Source of the DNA: DASPKM01 sp036402175
Lineage (GTDB): Bacteria > Bacteroidota > Bacteroidia > Chitinophagales > Chitinophagaceae
Assembly: GCA_036402175.1 (NCBI GenBank)
Contig: DASWTK010000332.1
Span: 1-50,786 of the forward strand
Length of the DNA stretch: 50,786 nucleotides
Direction: 5' to 3'
Shown piece after piece: positions 9,089 to 18,240 of the stretch (the stretch's first letter is position 1; each line of letters opens with the position of its first letter). Under the pieces are notes generated by a model. The model was not told the DNA's origin and did no database searches. It saw only the letters and a list, made by a program, of their open reading frames with translations. A program made the position numbers and the translations under genes.

Positions 9089-9238
9089 AAATAGTTGTTT
9101 TTGGACGTAGTTAATAAAGCAAAATACAGATTGTGACGTTTCCGTAAAAATTTAATTTGTAGGACTTTCTGCACCAGTGTTGATATTTTAAAGCATTTTA
9201 AATTACGGTTGTATATAACCTGCCAGTATATTCGGGAA

Positions 9239-10168
9239 ATGAATTCCGACACGTTTCAGTTTCCCGGTCAGACAGCCTTCTACAAAGGCAAGGTCAGGGA
9301 TGTTTACACCATCAATGACCAGTGGCTGGTAATGATTGCTTCCAACAGAATTTCAGCGTTCGATGTGGTACTCCCCCGCCCCATTCCCTTTAAAGGACAG
9401 GTATTAAACCAGATCGCTGCGTACATGCTGAGGGCCACATCCAATCTTTGTCCTAACTGGCTGCTGGATGTACCGGCACCGAATGTTTCCATAGGCCTGA
9501 AATGTGTTCCTTATAAAATTGAAATGGTAGTACGTGGTAATCTCACAGGTCACGCGTGGAGAACCTACTCAGGCGGTAAGCGGGAATTATGCGGCGTAAA
9601 GATGCCCGAAGGAATGAAAGAGAACGACCTGTTCGCACAGCCCATCATTACACCATCTACCAAGGCTGCTGCCGGTCATGATGAGGACATTTCTAAAGAA
9701 GAAATAATCGCGCAGGGCCTGGCAACTGAAGAAGAATGGAAAGTGCTGGAGAAATACGCCCTGAAATTATTTGAAAGAGGAAAAGAAATAGCGGCAAAAA
9801 GAGGATTGATACTGGTAGATACAAAATACGAGTTCGGAAAGATCGGAGACGTAATTTACCTGATGGATGAAATTCATACTCCTGATTCTTCCAGGTATTT
9901 TTATGCGGATGGATTTGAAGAAAGACAGGCAAAAGGCGAACGGCAGAAACAATTAAGCAAAGAGTTCGTTCGTGAATGGCTTATCGCTAATGATTTTATG
10001 GGAAAGGAAGGCCAGAGTGTTCCGGTTATGACCGACGATTGGGTGCAAACCATATCAAACCGTTATATCGAGCTTTATGAAAAAGTTATTGGCGAGCCCT
10101 TCAAACCGGAAGAGCTGAGCTCCGATGAAACATATTCAAGAATTGAAAAGGCGCTACAGAAATTATAA
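9239..10168 (+). CDS. purC: SAICAR synthetase (purine biosynthesis)
   Basis: A 309-residue phosphoribosylaminoimidazole-succinocarboxamide synthase, which joins aspartate to CAIR using ATP in de novo purine synthesis. Recognisable segments are FYKGKVRDVY near the N-terminus, SNRISAFDVVLP around residue 40, VVRGNLTGHAW, the TPSTKAAAGHDEDIS segment and LILVDTKYEFG with the catalytic-site aspartates. The longer, roughly 300-residue form resembles yeast Ade1 more than the 240-residue E. coli PurC. The ATG at 9239 is chosen; an upstream TTG at 9209 would add ten residues without homology. No neighbouring pur genes are present, which is common in Bacteroidota. Confidence 0.95.
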   Translation: MNSDTFQFPGQTAFYKGKVRDVYTINDQWLVMIASNRISAFDVVLPRPIPFKGQVLNQIAAYMLRATSNLCPNWLLDVPAPNVSIGLKCVPYKIEMVVRGNLTGHAWRTYSGGKRELCGVKMPEGMKENDLFAQPIITPSTKAAAGHDEDISKEEIIAQGLATEEEWKVLEKYALKLFERGKEIAAKRGLILVDTKYEFGKIGDVIYLMDEIHTPDSSRYFYADGFEERQAKGERQKQLSKEFVREWLIANDFMGKEGQSVPVMTDDWVQTISNRYIELYEKVIGEPFKPEELSSDETYSRIEKALQKL

Positions 10169-10235
10169 GATCAGGCACTACGTGCAATATCCCGCCCAGA
10201 TTCATGGATCATTTTAATGTGATAAAAAATTTGCT

Positions 10236-11129
10236 ATGAAGATCCTTGTTATTGGCGCATCAGGTATGATCGGCAAGCCTGTTACGATCGAACTTGCCAA
10301 AGCCGGGTATGAACTGACGTTGCTTTCGAGAAACCCACACCAGATGCGGCAGCTATATCCGAAAATGAAAATCGTGGAAGGTGATGTGCTCGATCAAGTG
10401 AGTTTGATGCATGCTATGGAAGGACAGGATGCGGTTTACATCAGCATGCAGGCACCCAGGGGAGCATTACAAAGCCATCCGCAGCCCGAACGCGAGGGCA
10501 TTGATAATATCATCGACGCGGCTACTTATGGCGGCATCAAAAGAATAGTTTACCTGTCATCACTTGTCCAGAATTATAATGGTATGAATGGATTTCACTG
10601 GTGGGTTTTTGATATGAAACAGTCTGCCGTTGAAAAGATCAAATCCTGCGGAATTCCTTATACAATATTTTATGCATCCGCTTTAATGGAGAACCTTGAC
10701 CAGTTTCTAATGAAGGGCAACAAGATACTTCTTGCCGGAGTAAGTAAGACTCCCATGTATTTTATTGCAGGAGAAGATTACGGCCGGCAGGTGGGATGGT
10801 CGTTCAGAATACCGGCTACTGAAAATAAAGAATATGTAGCGCAGGGCCTGGAGGCTTTCACCTGGGATGAAGCGGCAAAGGTTTTTATAAACAATTATTC
10901 CAAATCACGATTGCGAATTGTAAAAGCTCCGATGAAAGTGTTGAAGCTGGCAGGCATGCTTAACAGCAAGTCATATTATGGTTATAAGATTGTGACCGCG
11001 TTAAATAATTATCCTGAGAAATTTGAAGCTGAACAAACCTGGAGTGAGTTGGGAAAGCCTTCCATTACGCTGGCGGCTTATGCGCAGATGCGAAGCAATA
11101 TTACTTCCCCGCCGGCTTTGGCAAAGTAA
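10236..11129 (+). CDS. NmrA-like NAD(P)-binding SDR protein
   Basis: A 297-residue atypical short-chain dehydrogenase/reductase of the NmrA/NAD(P)-binding type. The Rossmann nucleotide loop is GASGMIGKP at residues 8-16, preceded by a MKILVI strand, with LSRNP at the end of beta-2 as expected for NADP(H) preference. KRIVYLSSL near residue 105 forms the beta-5 strand. The usual YxxxK catalytic pair is not obvious (a Lys follows in FDMKQSAVEKI), so it may be a reductase or a redox-sensing protein. It lies 67 bases after purC and may be cotranscribed. Its 3' end overlaps the convergent histidine kinase gene by 29 bases. Confidence 0.82.
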   Translation: MKILVIGASGMIGKPVTIELAKAGYELTLLSRNPHQMRQLYPKMKIVEGDVLDQVSLMHAMEGQDAVYISMQAPRGALQSHPQPEREGIDNIIDAATYGGIKRIVYLSSLVQNYNGMNGFHWWVFDMKQSAVEKIKSCGIPYTIFYASALMENLDQFLMKGNKILLAGVSKTPMYFIAGEDYGRQVGWSFRIPATENKEYVAQGLEAFTWDEAAKVFINNYSKSRLRIVKAPMKVLKLAGMLNSKSYYGYKIVTALNNYPEKFEAEQTWSELGKPSITLAAYAQMRSNITSPPALAK

Positions 11130-12762
11130 ATGCGAATTCACTACCTTTTCCTACTTCGCTTATCACTTTAAGCTGGCCGCCGTTCTTGGTGAGAAATTCC
11201 TTGCAGAGCATTAATCCGAGACCTGTACCGTTTTCATTGGCGGTGCCTTTGCTGGTATAATATTCAACAAATAATTTTTGAAGTATCTCTTCGCTGATAC
11301 CTACACCGTCATCCTTAATAGATACTTTCGTCAGCCGGCCATTCTCGATTGCTTTAATTGCTACGTTGCCTTCCTCGGGTGTGAACTTGATGGCGTTTGA
11401 TACAAGATTGCGCAAAATAAGATGAACCATATCCCGGTCAGCGTAAACATAAACAGGCTCCGCGGTTTCGGTATGGAGTTGTACCTTTTTTGACTCTGCC
11501 TGCAATCGCAGCAACCCGCAAACATCTGCGATCAGCGCGTTTATGTCCATCACCTGCGGATGCACCACGTCGGCGCGCATCTGGTTCTTGGCCCATTGCA
11601 GAAGATTTTCCATTAGTCCGGTAGTATAGTTAAGATCGTTTACCACGTCGGGGATCAGCGACTTGACCTCTTCAGGCGGAAGGTCGTTCTGCTGCATGCT
11701 GCTGAACAGATTTCGCAAAGCATACATAGGTGTTTTGAGATCGTGAGAGATAACAGAGAATAATTTGTTTTTCAGTGAATTCAACTCGGTCAGCTGATAG
11801 GTCTGAATTTCAAGCTGCCTTGCTTTCTCTTCAATTTCGGTTCGCTGCTTTTCAATTTCAAGATTTACCCGGTGCAGTTCCCTGTTCTTTGATAGTATGT
11901 TGAACTGGTAACCGGTATTTTCCTGTTTGATAAGATAAAGTCCATAAAATATAAATACTATGGCCAGTATCTGGTTGAACAGATAGAAGAACAGGCTTGC
12001 GGTTTCCAATTGATACTGATAATTTTTCAGCACCACAGCCAGCATGAAATAGCTGATCATGGAAAATGCCAGTGAGAACATCATATGGCTGATGCGCTGC
12101 AAAAAGAACACGGAGAGAATGCCGTAAAGTATAAAGAAAAGCTCAACGCCAAGATTGATGCCGCTCAGGTAAACGAGGCTGGTTACGAAAGGCTGCAATA
12201 TAAAATAAGCGGTCGTTGCGATGGCGTATTTCCGGTGATGGTTCAGCAACAATACCAGCATGCTCACGATGCCCGGAAAAAATGCAACTATCCATGAAAG
12301 CGCAGATAATTTATGATCGGTGAAGATACCGGCAATTGGCGCGATGATGCCAGTGACAAGGCCCAGAAAATTAAGCTGATTGAATAACCCCAGTTTTCTT
12401 TTTTCAAAATCATCGAGGTCTTCGGTGATCCCGATCGATCTTACCCGGTTGTCCAGCTCCCATAGCTGCTCCTGGAGATAGCCCGGAATTTCGCGCACGT
12501 CTGTATGGCGTACTTTTTTACCAAGTCCGATCGCGGCATTGGCTGTGATCTTCATTGTTCCCGCAAACCCCTGTTCACGAAGTTTTTTCCAAAAACGGGT
12601 AGACCGCGTAAAAAGCGATTCTAGCATATATCTGAAATCAATCGATTTAAAACATTCCTGAACCCGATGCAGTAGCTGGATAAGGATATCGGTAAACCCA
12701 ATGGATTTTATTTTGCCATGGACGTGAAAAAGGCTTTGGAGCAGGAATTTCATAGAATTCAT
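11101..12762 (-). CDS. membrane-bound sensor histidine kinase
   Basis: A 553-residue sensor kinase. After a roughly 130-residue amphipathic, charged N-terminal region come six predicted transmembrane segments (about residues 130-280), then a coiled-coil linker rich in E/K/Q (LEIEKQRTEIEEKARQLEIQ), the HisKA dimerisation domain with the phospho-acceptor histidine in SVISHDLKTP, and a HATPase_c domain with N box NLVSNAIKFTP, G1 DDGVGIS and G2 GTGLGLMLCKEF. There is no PAS, HAMP or receiver domain. It is an orphan: no response regulator gene is adjacent. The membrane domain suggests it senses an intramembrane or lipophilic signal. The ATG at 12762 is used; one at 12753 is equally possible. Confidence 0.92.
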   Translation of the reverse strand: MNSMKFLLQSLFHVHGKIKSIGFTDILIQLLHRVQECFKSIDFRYMLESLFTRSTRFWKKLREQGFAGTMKITANAAIGLGKKVRHTDVREIPGYLQEQLWELDNRVRSIGITEDLDDFEKRKLGLFNQLNFLGLVTGIIAPIAGIFTDHKLSALSWIVAFFPGIVSMLVLLLNHHRKYAIATTAYFILQPFVTSLVYLSGINLGVELFFILYGILSVFFLQRISHMMFSLAFSMISYFMLAVVLKNYQYQLETASLFFYLFNQILAIVFIFYGLYLIKQENTGYQFNILSKNRELHRVNLEIEKQRTEIEEKARQLEIQTYQLTELNSLKNKLFSVISHDLKTPMYALRNLFSSMQQNDLPPEEVKSLIPDVVNDLNYTTGLMENLLQWAKNQMRADVVHPQVMDINALIADVCGLLRLQAESKKVQLHTETAEPVYVYADRDMVHLILRNLVSNAIKFTPEEGNVAIKAIENGRLTKVSIKDDGVGISEEILQKLFVEYYTSKGTANENGTGLGLMLCKEFLTKNGGQLKVISEVGKGSEFAFTLPKPAGK

Positions 12763-12944
12763 TGGTTAGGGTATCGGATATGCTCAAAGACAATGTAAGA
12801 AATTTTCCCAAAGATTCAAATTGAGCCTTAATTAACCATGTATGTTGAAAATTATTTATTTTTCCACAACTCAGTTACAAGAGCTTAATTTACCAGACTC
12901 TTCTCTAAGTACCATAACTTACAACTGCGCAAAACCCGGATGTC

Positions 12945-14114
12945 ATGAATTCTTTATTCAATAAATTTTATGTCCTGTTGCTTGCTACGGTTACTTCATG
13001 TTCTGCCTCATCGCAACTGCCTCCGGGTGAACACTATTTGCTGGTTGGCACCTACACTTCGGGCAGGAGCGAAGGGATCTATGTCTTCAAATTCAATTCG
13101 GATAAGGGGAGCTTTGAACCGGTAAGCATTGCGAAAGGTATCAGAAATCCCTCCTATCTGGCCGTTGCACCCGGTAATCGATATGTTTACTCGGTGAGTG
13201 AGGGTGAGGGCCAGGGATCAATTACCTCCTATTCTTTCAACAATGGTACCTTGACAACATTGAACGTACAACCCTCGGGCGGTATTGCACCTTGTTACAT
13301 CAGTGTACATAAATCCGGCAAATGGGTGGTTACCGGAAATTACAGCAGTGGAACATTTGCGGTGCTGCCCGTGCAAAACGATGGTTCACTCGCTTCACCC
13401 TCAACGGTTATCACTCACAAGGGAAACAGTGTAAACAAGCAAAGGCAGGAAGGCCCTCATGTGCATGCCACAGTTTTTTCGCCCGATAATAATTTCCTCT
13501 TTGTTCCCGATCTGGGAATGGACAAAGTCATGATCTATTCGTTCAACGAAAAAACCGGCGGGGTTCAACCAGCGGCTCAGACTTTTGCCGCCACAGAACC
13601 AGGTTCAGGCCCCAGGCATTTCGAATTTCATCCTAACGGCAGGTATGCATACCTGATGGAGGAGATGAGTGGAACAGTAACAGTATTTCAAACAGGGAAT
13701 GCACCAAAATCGAAACAAACCGGGAGCGCGCAAAAGGCGATGCTGAAGGCCATCCAGAATATATCCTCTCACCCCGCAGGATATAAGGGTTCGATAGGTT
13801 CGGCAGATATACATGTGTCACCCGATGGAAAATTCCTGTATGCTTCCAACCGAGGCGAATCAAATTCCATCGCAATTTTTTCCATCAATGATAAAACAGG
13901 GAAATTAATTCCGATCGGTCATCAGTCAACACTTGGCATTAAGCCACGCAACTTTAATATTGATCCAACCGGAAACTTCCTGCTTGTTGCAAACCAGGAA
14001 TCAAATAACATCGTAATCTTCCGGCGTGATAAAAAAACCGGCAAATTGAACCCGATAGAACAGCAGATAGAAGTCCCGAATCCGGTTTGTTTGAAATTTA
14101 TAAGTGGAAAATGA
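12945..14114 (+). CDS. lactonase-family (PgL-like) seven-bladed beta-propeller lipoprotein
   Basis: A 389-residue protein of the lactonase family (Pfam PF10282), the fold shared by YbhE-type 6-phosphogluconolactonase and muconate cycloisomerase-like propellers. The N-terminus is hydrophobic and ends in TSC, a plausible lipobox, so the protein is probably exported and lipid-anchored rather than a cytosolic pentose-phosphate enzyme. Repeated blade motifs are visible: YLLVGTYTSGRSEGIYVF, NPSYLAVAPGNRYVYSVSE, GPHVHATVFSPDNNFLFVPDLG and KFLYASNRGESNSIAIFS. GPRHFEFHPNGRYAYLMEE carries residues conserved near the putative active site. No pentose-phosphate genes are nearby, so the substrate is uncertain. 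Confidence 0.85.
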   Translation: MNSLFNKFYVLLLATVTSCSASSQLPPGEHYLLVGTYTSGRSEGIYVFKFNSDKGSFEPVSIAKGIRNPSYLAVAPGNRYVYSVSEGEGQGSITSYSFNNGTLTTLNVQPSGGIAPCYISVHKSGKWVVTGNYSSGTFAVLPVQNDGSLASPSTVITHKGNSVNKQRQEGPHVHATVFSPDNNFLFVPDLGMDKVMIYSFNEKTGGVQPAAQTFAATEPGSGPRHFEFHPNGRYAYLMEEMSGTVTVFQTGNAPKSKQTGSAQKAMLKAIQNISSHPAGYKGSIGSADIHVSPDGKFLYASNRGESNSIAIFSINDKTGKLIPIGHQSTLGIKPRNFNIDPTGNFLLVANQESNNIVIFRRDKKTGKLNPIEQQIEVPNPVCLKFISGK

Positions 14115-14123
14115 AAATCGGAT

Positions 14124-15152
14124 TCAACTGTTTGTTTTTCTCCTTGCCCTTGACTTATTAAATATATTCTGCCCTTTGTCCTGCCCTTTTCGCAGCATCT
14201 TCTTCTGCTCTTCCGGCAAATGAATGGTCTCCTGGCATTGCTGGCTGCAGCATCCTTCAAATTTTGCAGCGCAGTCTTCGCATTGAATGAAAAGAAGGTG
14301 GCAGCCTTCGTTGATACAGTTAGTATGCGTATCAGCAGGTTTTCCGCATTGATGGCATCGGGCGATGATCTCATCCCCTATTCTTTCTCCCAGCCTGTCG
14401 TCGAACACGAAATTTTTACCGAGGAATTTATTCGGTAGTCCTTTTTCTTTTACAGTATTGGCATAATGAATGATGCCGCCTTCCAGATGAAATACATTTT
14501 TAAATCCCTGGTGAAGCAGATAAGCCGACGCCTTTTCGCAACGGATACCACCTGTACAATACATGATGATATTTTTATCCTTCTTTTCTTCCAGCATACC
14601 AGCAGCCATTGGTAATTGTTCACGGAAAGTATCACTGGGTACTTCTATCGCATTTTCAAAATGACCCACTTCATATTCATAATGATTGCGCATATCCACA
14701 ACAATTGTGTCAGGATCATCGGTAAGCTGGTTGAACTGCTGCGCGTCAACATATTTGCCCCGGTTACTCATGTCGAAGAGCGGATCTTCAATCCCATCGG
14801 CAACAATTTTTTCACGGATCTTCACTTTTAGTACCCAGAATGACTTTCCATCATCATCAACCGCAACATTCAGTCTGACTCCATTCAGAGGTTCAATAGC
14901 ATTGATATGATCTTTCAGTAACTGAAAATTACTTTGCGGCACACTTATCTGCGCGTTGATGCCTTCCTGCGCCACGTAAATACGGCCAAATACTTTCAGT
15001 TCATGTAAATCTTTGTAAAGTTTATCCCTGAATTGTTTGGGATCACCGATGGGGAAATACCGGTAGAAAGAAATGGTTCTGCGCGGTTCTGTTTCCTGGT
15101 ATAAACGTTCTTTCAGCTCCTTCTGGGAGACGCGGTTGTGTAATACTGCCAT
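14124..15152 (-). CDS. trhO: tRNA uridine(34) hydroxylase TrhO (rhodanese family)
   Basis: A 342-residue YceA/TrhO protein, which in characterised bacteria hydroxylates U34 of tRNA to ho5U in an oxygen-dependent manner. An N-terminal acylphosphatase-like domain (ISFYRYFPIGDPKQFRDKLY, VAQEGINAQISVP) is followed by a rhodanese domain (VVDMRNHYEYEVGHFENAIEV) with the active cysteine in MYCTGGIRCEKASAYL. The C-terminal part has a Cys-rich zinc-ribbon-like cluster, CHQCG, CINEGC, CEDC, CCSQQC. I start at 15152 (MAVLHNRVSQKEL), the usual family N-terminus; frames open further upstream to 15206 add 18 unmatched residues. A TAnnTTTG box lies 51 bases upstream of this start. Confidence 0.93.
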   Translation of the reverse strand: MAVLHNRVSQKELKERLYQETEPRRTISFYRYFPIGDPKQFRDKLYKDLHELKVFGRIYVAQEGINAQISVPQSNFQLLKDHINAIEPLNGVRLNVAVDDDGKSFWVLKVKIREKIVADGIEDPLFDMSNRGKYVDAQQFNQLTDDPDTIVVDMRNHYEYEVGHFENAIEVPSDTFREQLPMAAGMLEEKKDKNIIMYCTGGIRCEKASAYLLHQGFKNVFHLEGGIIHYANTVKEKGLPNKFLGKNFVFDDRLGERIGDEIIARCHQCGKPADTHTNCINEGCHLLFIQCEDCAAKFEGCCSQQCQETIHLPEEQKKMLRKGQDKGQNIFNKSRARRKTNS

Positions 15153-15203
15153 TAATAGAAATTTTAAGGACGTATGCCTGACGAACAAAATTTCTGAACG
15201 GCG

Positions 15204-15211
15204 CAAAGATA
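15204..15211 (-). promoter_or_regulatory. candidate -7 promoter box of trhO
   Basis: On the minus strand TATCTTTG (15211 to 15204) fits TAnnTTTG exactly and is followed by GCGCC. It implies a leader of roughly 45 bases before the ATG at 15152, which supports the shorter gene start. No clear -33 element is seen. Confidence 0.45.
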
Positions 15212-15251
15212 CTCGACAACTTCGGAAAACCTGCTGGCAAAATGCAAAAGT

Positions 15252-17723
15252 TTAATCTTCCCCTCCTGCCCCGATACCCATGATCCCGATCCGCAGACCG
15301 GCAGACGGAGGTTTGCCGTATTCAAAGCCCCAGATGACATCCACCCTTATAACTTTCAGGATATTTTCAAGGCCTGCGAATGCTTCGATATAGTTTGCAT
15401 TCTTCCGTACATAAAAAGCATTGGCGCCGCCTACAAGGTGCCAGTTAAGCCGGCGGAACAACGGGATTTTATTGGTAAGCAAACCGTTAAAATGGTGTTC
15501 AACATGCGCCTCCAGAAAGCTTCTTGAAGTATTGCTGAATTTATAATACGGCAGCAACTGAAAGCTGCTCAGGTAATTTGATCGTATCATTACCTGGTTT
15601 CCATTAAAATGGATCAGATCCGGAACGGCAACACTATCCTTCTGAAGAAACCCTCCTGCAATCAGATGATAACGAAAGTTGCCGCCTAACTTTAAATTAA
15701 TATCATCGGATATCCCGAAACGCCATTTTGTAAAATCTATATCGCTTCCAAACAATCCGTCAACTCCTTTATGGATAGTAAGGTTCAGTGTGGGATAGCG
15801 CGATCCGATGTCGATCTTCCGCTCAGGCAATTCGATATACCTTGCTCCCGGACGCCAGTTAATGCCAACGTTGAATATAGCAGCCTGGTGCCGGTCAAAA
15901 TTTTTATTCATCAGATCCTCTGGATAATTCGGCGCATAACTTCTGTTTTTCGAATTCCTCATCGAGTATTCCGTTGTATTTTCCAACGGGAGCCTGTCCT
16001 GGTATTGAAATCCGGTAAAAATGGTCACCCCTTCACCCAGTCCTTTCGAATAATTTACGCGTGCTGTCCACGCTTCGTAAATTTTGGCATAATTGCGTTT
16101 CCAGAAAAGGCTGGCAGTTGAATTGGTAAAAAATGAAATTGGATTGGAATTATTGAACTGGAATATTCTTTTCCCCGCGCCAATGCTAAGCGTAGATAAG
16201 TATTGTTTTCCGTAATTGTAATTGAATGTGCCGTACGCGTTGAAATGACGGTTGCTGAATCCATACCTGAGTACAGGAGTAAAACTCATGCTTCGCCTGG
16301 TGTTGGTTGAGTCAAGCCTTTTGAACCAGGTGCCCCGTAAATTCAGCACCCACCCCTCGGCCGGATTGAATTGTACTGATTCTATTACCGGATTGATGTT
16401 TAAGGAAGACCGGTTCTTCCGCTTTGTAAATGACTGGCCGGAAACCAGGATGTTCATCACCGTTAGCCTGTTGTTGCGCCTGTCGAGCGAGTCGAGATAA
16501 CGCGGATCCTTCCGCGCCACTTCAAGACTGTCTTTCTTCTGGTAATCCTTTATCTCATCGGCCAGCAAAGGCAGTGGCCTGATGGTATCCCAGTAAGCGG
16601 ATGGTTTTTTATTTGACCCTTCGTAAACTTTAAGTATCGTGTTATTAAAGAACTTTTTTTCAAATGGTGGATCGATATCAAACTTTGAATACACATTTAC
16701 AAAACTTCCATGCGCGTCAAAGCCAAAGATCTTGATCGCAGGATAGATCACCTGGGTTTTGATGACCCATACATCATTTTCATAGGGTGTATATAGCTGT
16801 TCAATCTTCAATGTATCCAGTAACTGCATCTGCGATTGCTGCGTAAGCAAAAGCTGTAGGCTGTGGATACGCCAGTCAATTTCTGTGATATTTATATAAC
16901 CTGAAAAAAGAGGCTCATATTTTCGTTTTGGAGTAACCCTGATGCGGTTCACTTCCCTGCCATCTTCAAAAAAACTTCCCTCATATTTATACCGGTAGAA
17001 GTTAAGCGCATTATCGGCTATTGGTGAAATGAAGCCTCGCGCATTCAGGTTACCGAACTGGAGATTGTTGTCATAGAAAGAAACGATCTGCGGTGCACTT
17101 AATCCGAAACCGTCGCTTTGACCGCTGACCTTTGTAGATAAAACTTCGATCTTGCTCTTGTTTGGTTTGTCGACCGAATAACTTGCGATAGTCTCCGACA
17201 GGTAAATGATCTTTTTCTTACTTGTATCGCCGTCTTCAAAATCAACATCACGGCCCAGGAACTTATTGGGAAAATCACGCAGCTTGAACAAACCTTTTAT
17301 GTAGACTTCGCATTTGAACCTGTCGAGCTGGTTGAGATAAAACTCACGCTTTTTTATTGCGTTGCGTATGATCTGATAAGCCGGGTCCTCCGCGCCGGGC
17401 CTGATCACTACTTCCTTTAGCGAAAGGTCGAGCAGGTCAAGCTGAAAATCAAGGCTGCTGTTTTCATTTGTAACAGTGATTGTTTTTTCCTGTCTTTGAT
17501 AGCCTACATACTGCGCGACAATTGTATAATTTCCCGGGTCAAGCTGCAGGAAATATTGTCCGTCATTATTCGCGGTTGTACCTCTGGTGGTGCCTTTAAC
17601 CAGCACAGAGGCAAAAGGCAATGGCTGACCTTTTGAATCGGTGATCGTCCCACTCACGCGGCCGGCGACTGAACATAGCGTTGCAGAAACAGTAAACAAA
17701 AACAGGAACAGCAGTTGTTTCAT
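15252..17723 (-). CDS. DUF5686 outer-membrane protein with carboxypeptidase-like domain
   Basis: An 823-residue exported protein. After a signal peptide comes a carboxypeptidase-regulatory-like beta-sandwich at about residues 20-105 (GTITDSKGQPLPFASVLVKGT), then a DUF5686 region (PAYQIIRNAIKKREFYLNQL; YIKGLFKLRDFP; SETIASYSVDKPNKSKIEVLS). The C-terminal roughly 400 residues are rich in alternating polar/aromatic strands (FNPAEGWVLNLRGTWFKRLD; FNYNYGKQYLSTLSIGAG) and look like a beta-barrel. Members occur widely in Bacteroidota outer membranes and resemble TonB-receptor-associated proteins but have no plug domain. Function unknown. It lies 99 bases upstream of trhO on the same strand and 107 bases downstream of the small membrane protein gene. 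Confidence 0.85.
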   Translation of the reverse strand: MKQLLFLFLFTVSATLCSVAGRVSGTITDSKGQPLPFASVLVKGTTRGTTANNDGQYFLQLDPGNYTIVAQYVGYQRQEKTITVTNENSSLDFQLDLLDLSLKEVVIRPGAEDPAYQIIRNAIKKREFYLNQLDRFKCEVYIKGLFKLRDFPNKFLGRDVDFEDGDTSKKKIIYLSETIASYSVDKPNKSKIEVLSTKVSGQSDGFGLSAPQIVSFYDNNLQFGNLNARGFISPIADNALNFYRYKYEGSFFEDGREVNRIRVTPKRKYEPLFSGYINITEIDWRIHSLQLLLTQQSQMQLLDTLKIEQLYTPYENDVWVIKTQVIYPAIKIFGFDAHGSFVNVYSKFDIDPPFEKKFFNNTILKVYEGSNKKPSAYWDTIRPLPLLADEIKDYQKKDSLEVARKDPRYLDSLDRRNNRLTVMNILVSGQSFTKRKNRSSLNINPVIESVQFNPAEGWVLNLRGTWFKRLDSTNTRRSMSFTPVLRYGFSNRHFNAYGTFNYNYGKQYLSTLSIGAGKRIFQFNNSNPISFFTNSTASLFWKRNYAKIYEAWTARVNYSKGLGEGVTIFTGFQYQDRLPLENTTEYSMRNSKNRSYAPNYPEDLMNKNFDRHQAAIFNVGINWRPGARYIELPERKIDIGSRYPTLNLTIHKGVDGLFGSDIDFTKWRFGISDDINLKLGGNFRYHLIAGGFLQKDSVAVPDLIHFNGNQVMIRSNYLSSFQLLPYYKFSNTSRSFLEAHVEHHFNGLLTNKIPLFRRLNWHLVGGANAFYVRKNANYIEAFAGLENILKVIRVDVIWGFEYGKPPSAGLRIGIMGIGAGGED

Positions 17724-17830
17724 GGTGCAATTAGTGAAACGAAAGTACTTCGCAGGGTGTTACCGGGTGAATGGAAGGTTTTGTTTTGCACGATTTTAAC
17801 AGCGCTTAAGCAACGAAAATAAAGGAGAAA

Positions 17831-18178
17831 TTAATTCCTGACTGTGCGCAGATAGCTCCCGGCCATTGCGGCCACTCCTGCTACCAGGCCACCTACCAGC
17901 GCCGTTATCAATATAAGCAAAAATGAGCTCCCGCCAAGAGGAAGCAGCTGCGCCATTTTTTGCGAAAGCACCTGCTGGTTCTGCTGGTCAATGATAAATG
18001 CAGTCACTCCCCATAAAAGAAATAATCCGAGAAAACCTGAGAAGAAAGCCCGGATAGCGCTTTGATGAATAAGCGCGGCCACAACAAAAGCTGCCAATGC
18101 CAGGCTCCACCAGGGCAGGTATAAGCCGAAAGCGAAGCTCAGAAAGGCGATCAGCAATATGGAGACGATGAATTTCAT
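17831..18178 (-). CDS. small integral membrane protein of unknown function
   Basis: A 115-residue protein with about four hydrophobic segments: an N-terminal MKFIVSILLIAFLSFAFGLYL, a Trp-rich WWSLALAAFVVAALI, FFSGFLGLFLLWGVTAFII and a Gly-rich LLILITALVGGLVAGVAAMAG. A short loop INQQNQQVLSQKMA-like segment (DQQNQQVLSQKMA) separates the last two. I do not recognise a named family. It follows the penicillin-acylase gene on the same strand after a palindromic terminator-like element, so it may have its own promoter. No catalytic motif is visible. Confidence 0.72.
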   Translation of the reverse strand: MKFIVSILLIAFLSFAFGLYLPWWSLALAAFVVAALIHQSAIRAFFSGFLGLFLLWGVTAFIIDQQNQQVLSQKMAQLLPLGGSSFLLILITALVGGLVAGVAAMAGSYLRTVRN

Positions 18179-18222
18179 TGTTCTTGTAATTTAAAAATGA
18201 ATTGTACCCCGAGTGAGCAGAT

Positions 18223-18240
18223 AAAAAGGCTAGCCTTTTT
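18223..18240 (-). terminator. palindromic terminator overlapping the penicillin-acylase stop codon
   Basis: A perfect 18-base palindrome made of AAAAAGG, CTAG, CCTTTTT. On the minus strand it can form a 7-bp stem with the loop CTAG and ends in a T-run. The loop bases 18230-18232 are the TAG stop of the upstream gene, so the hairpin begins inside the coding region. Confidence 0.6.
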
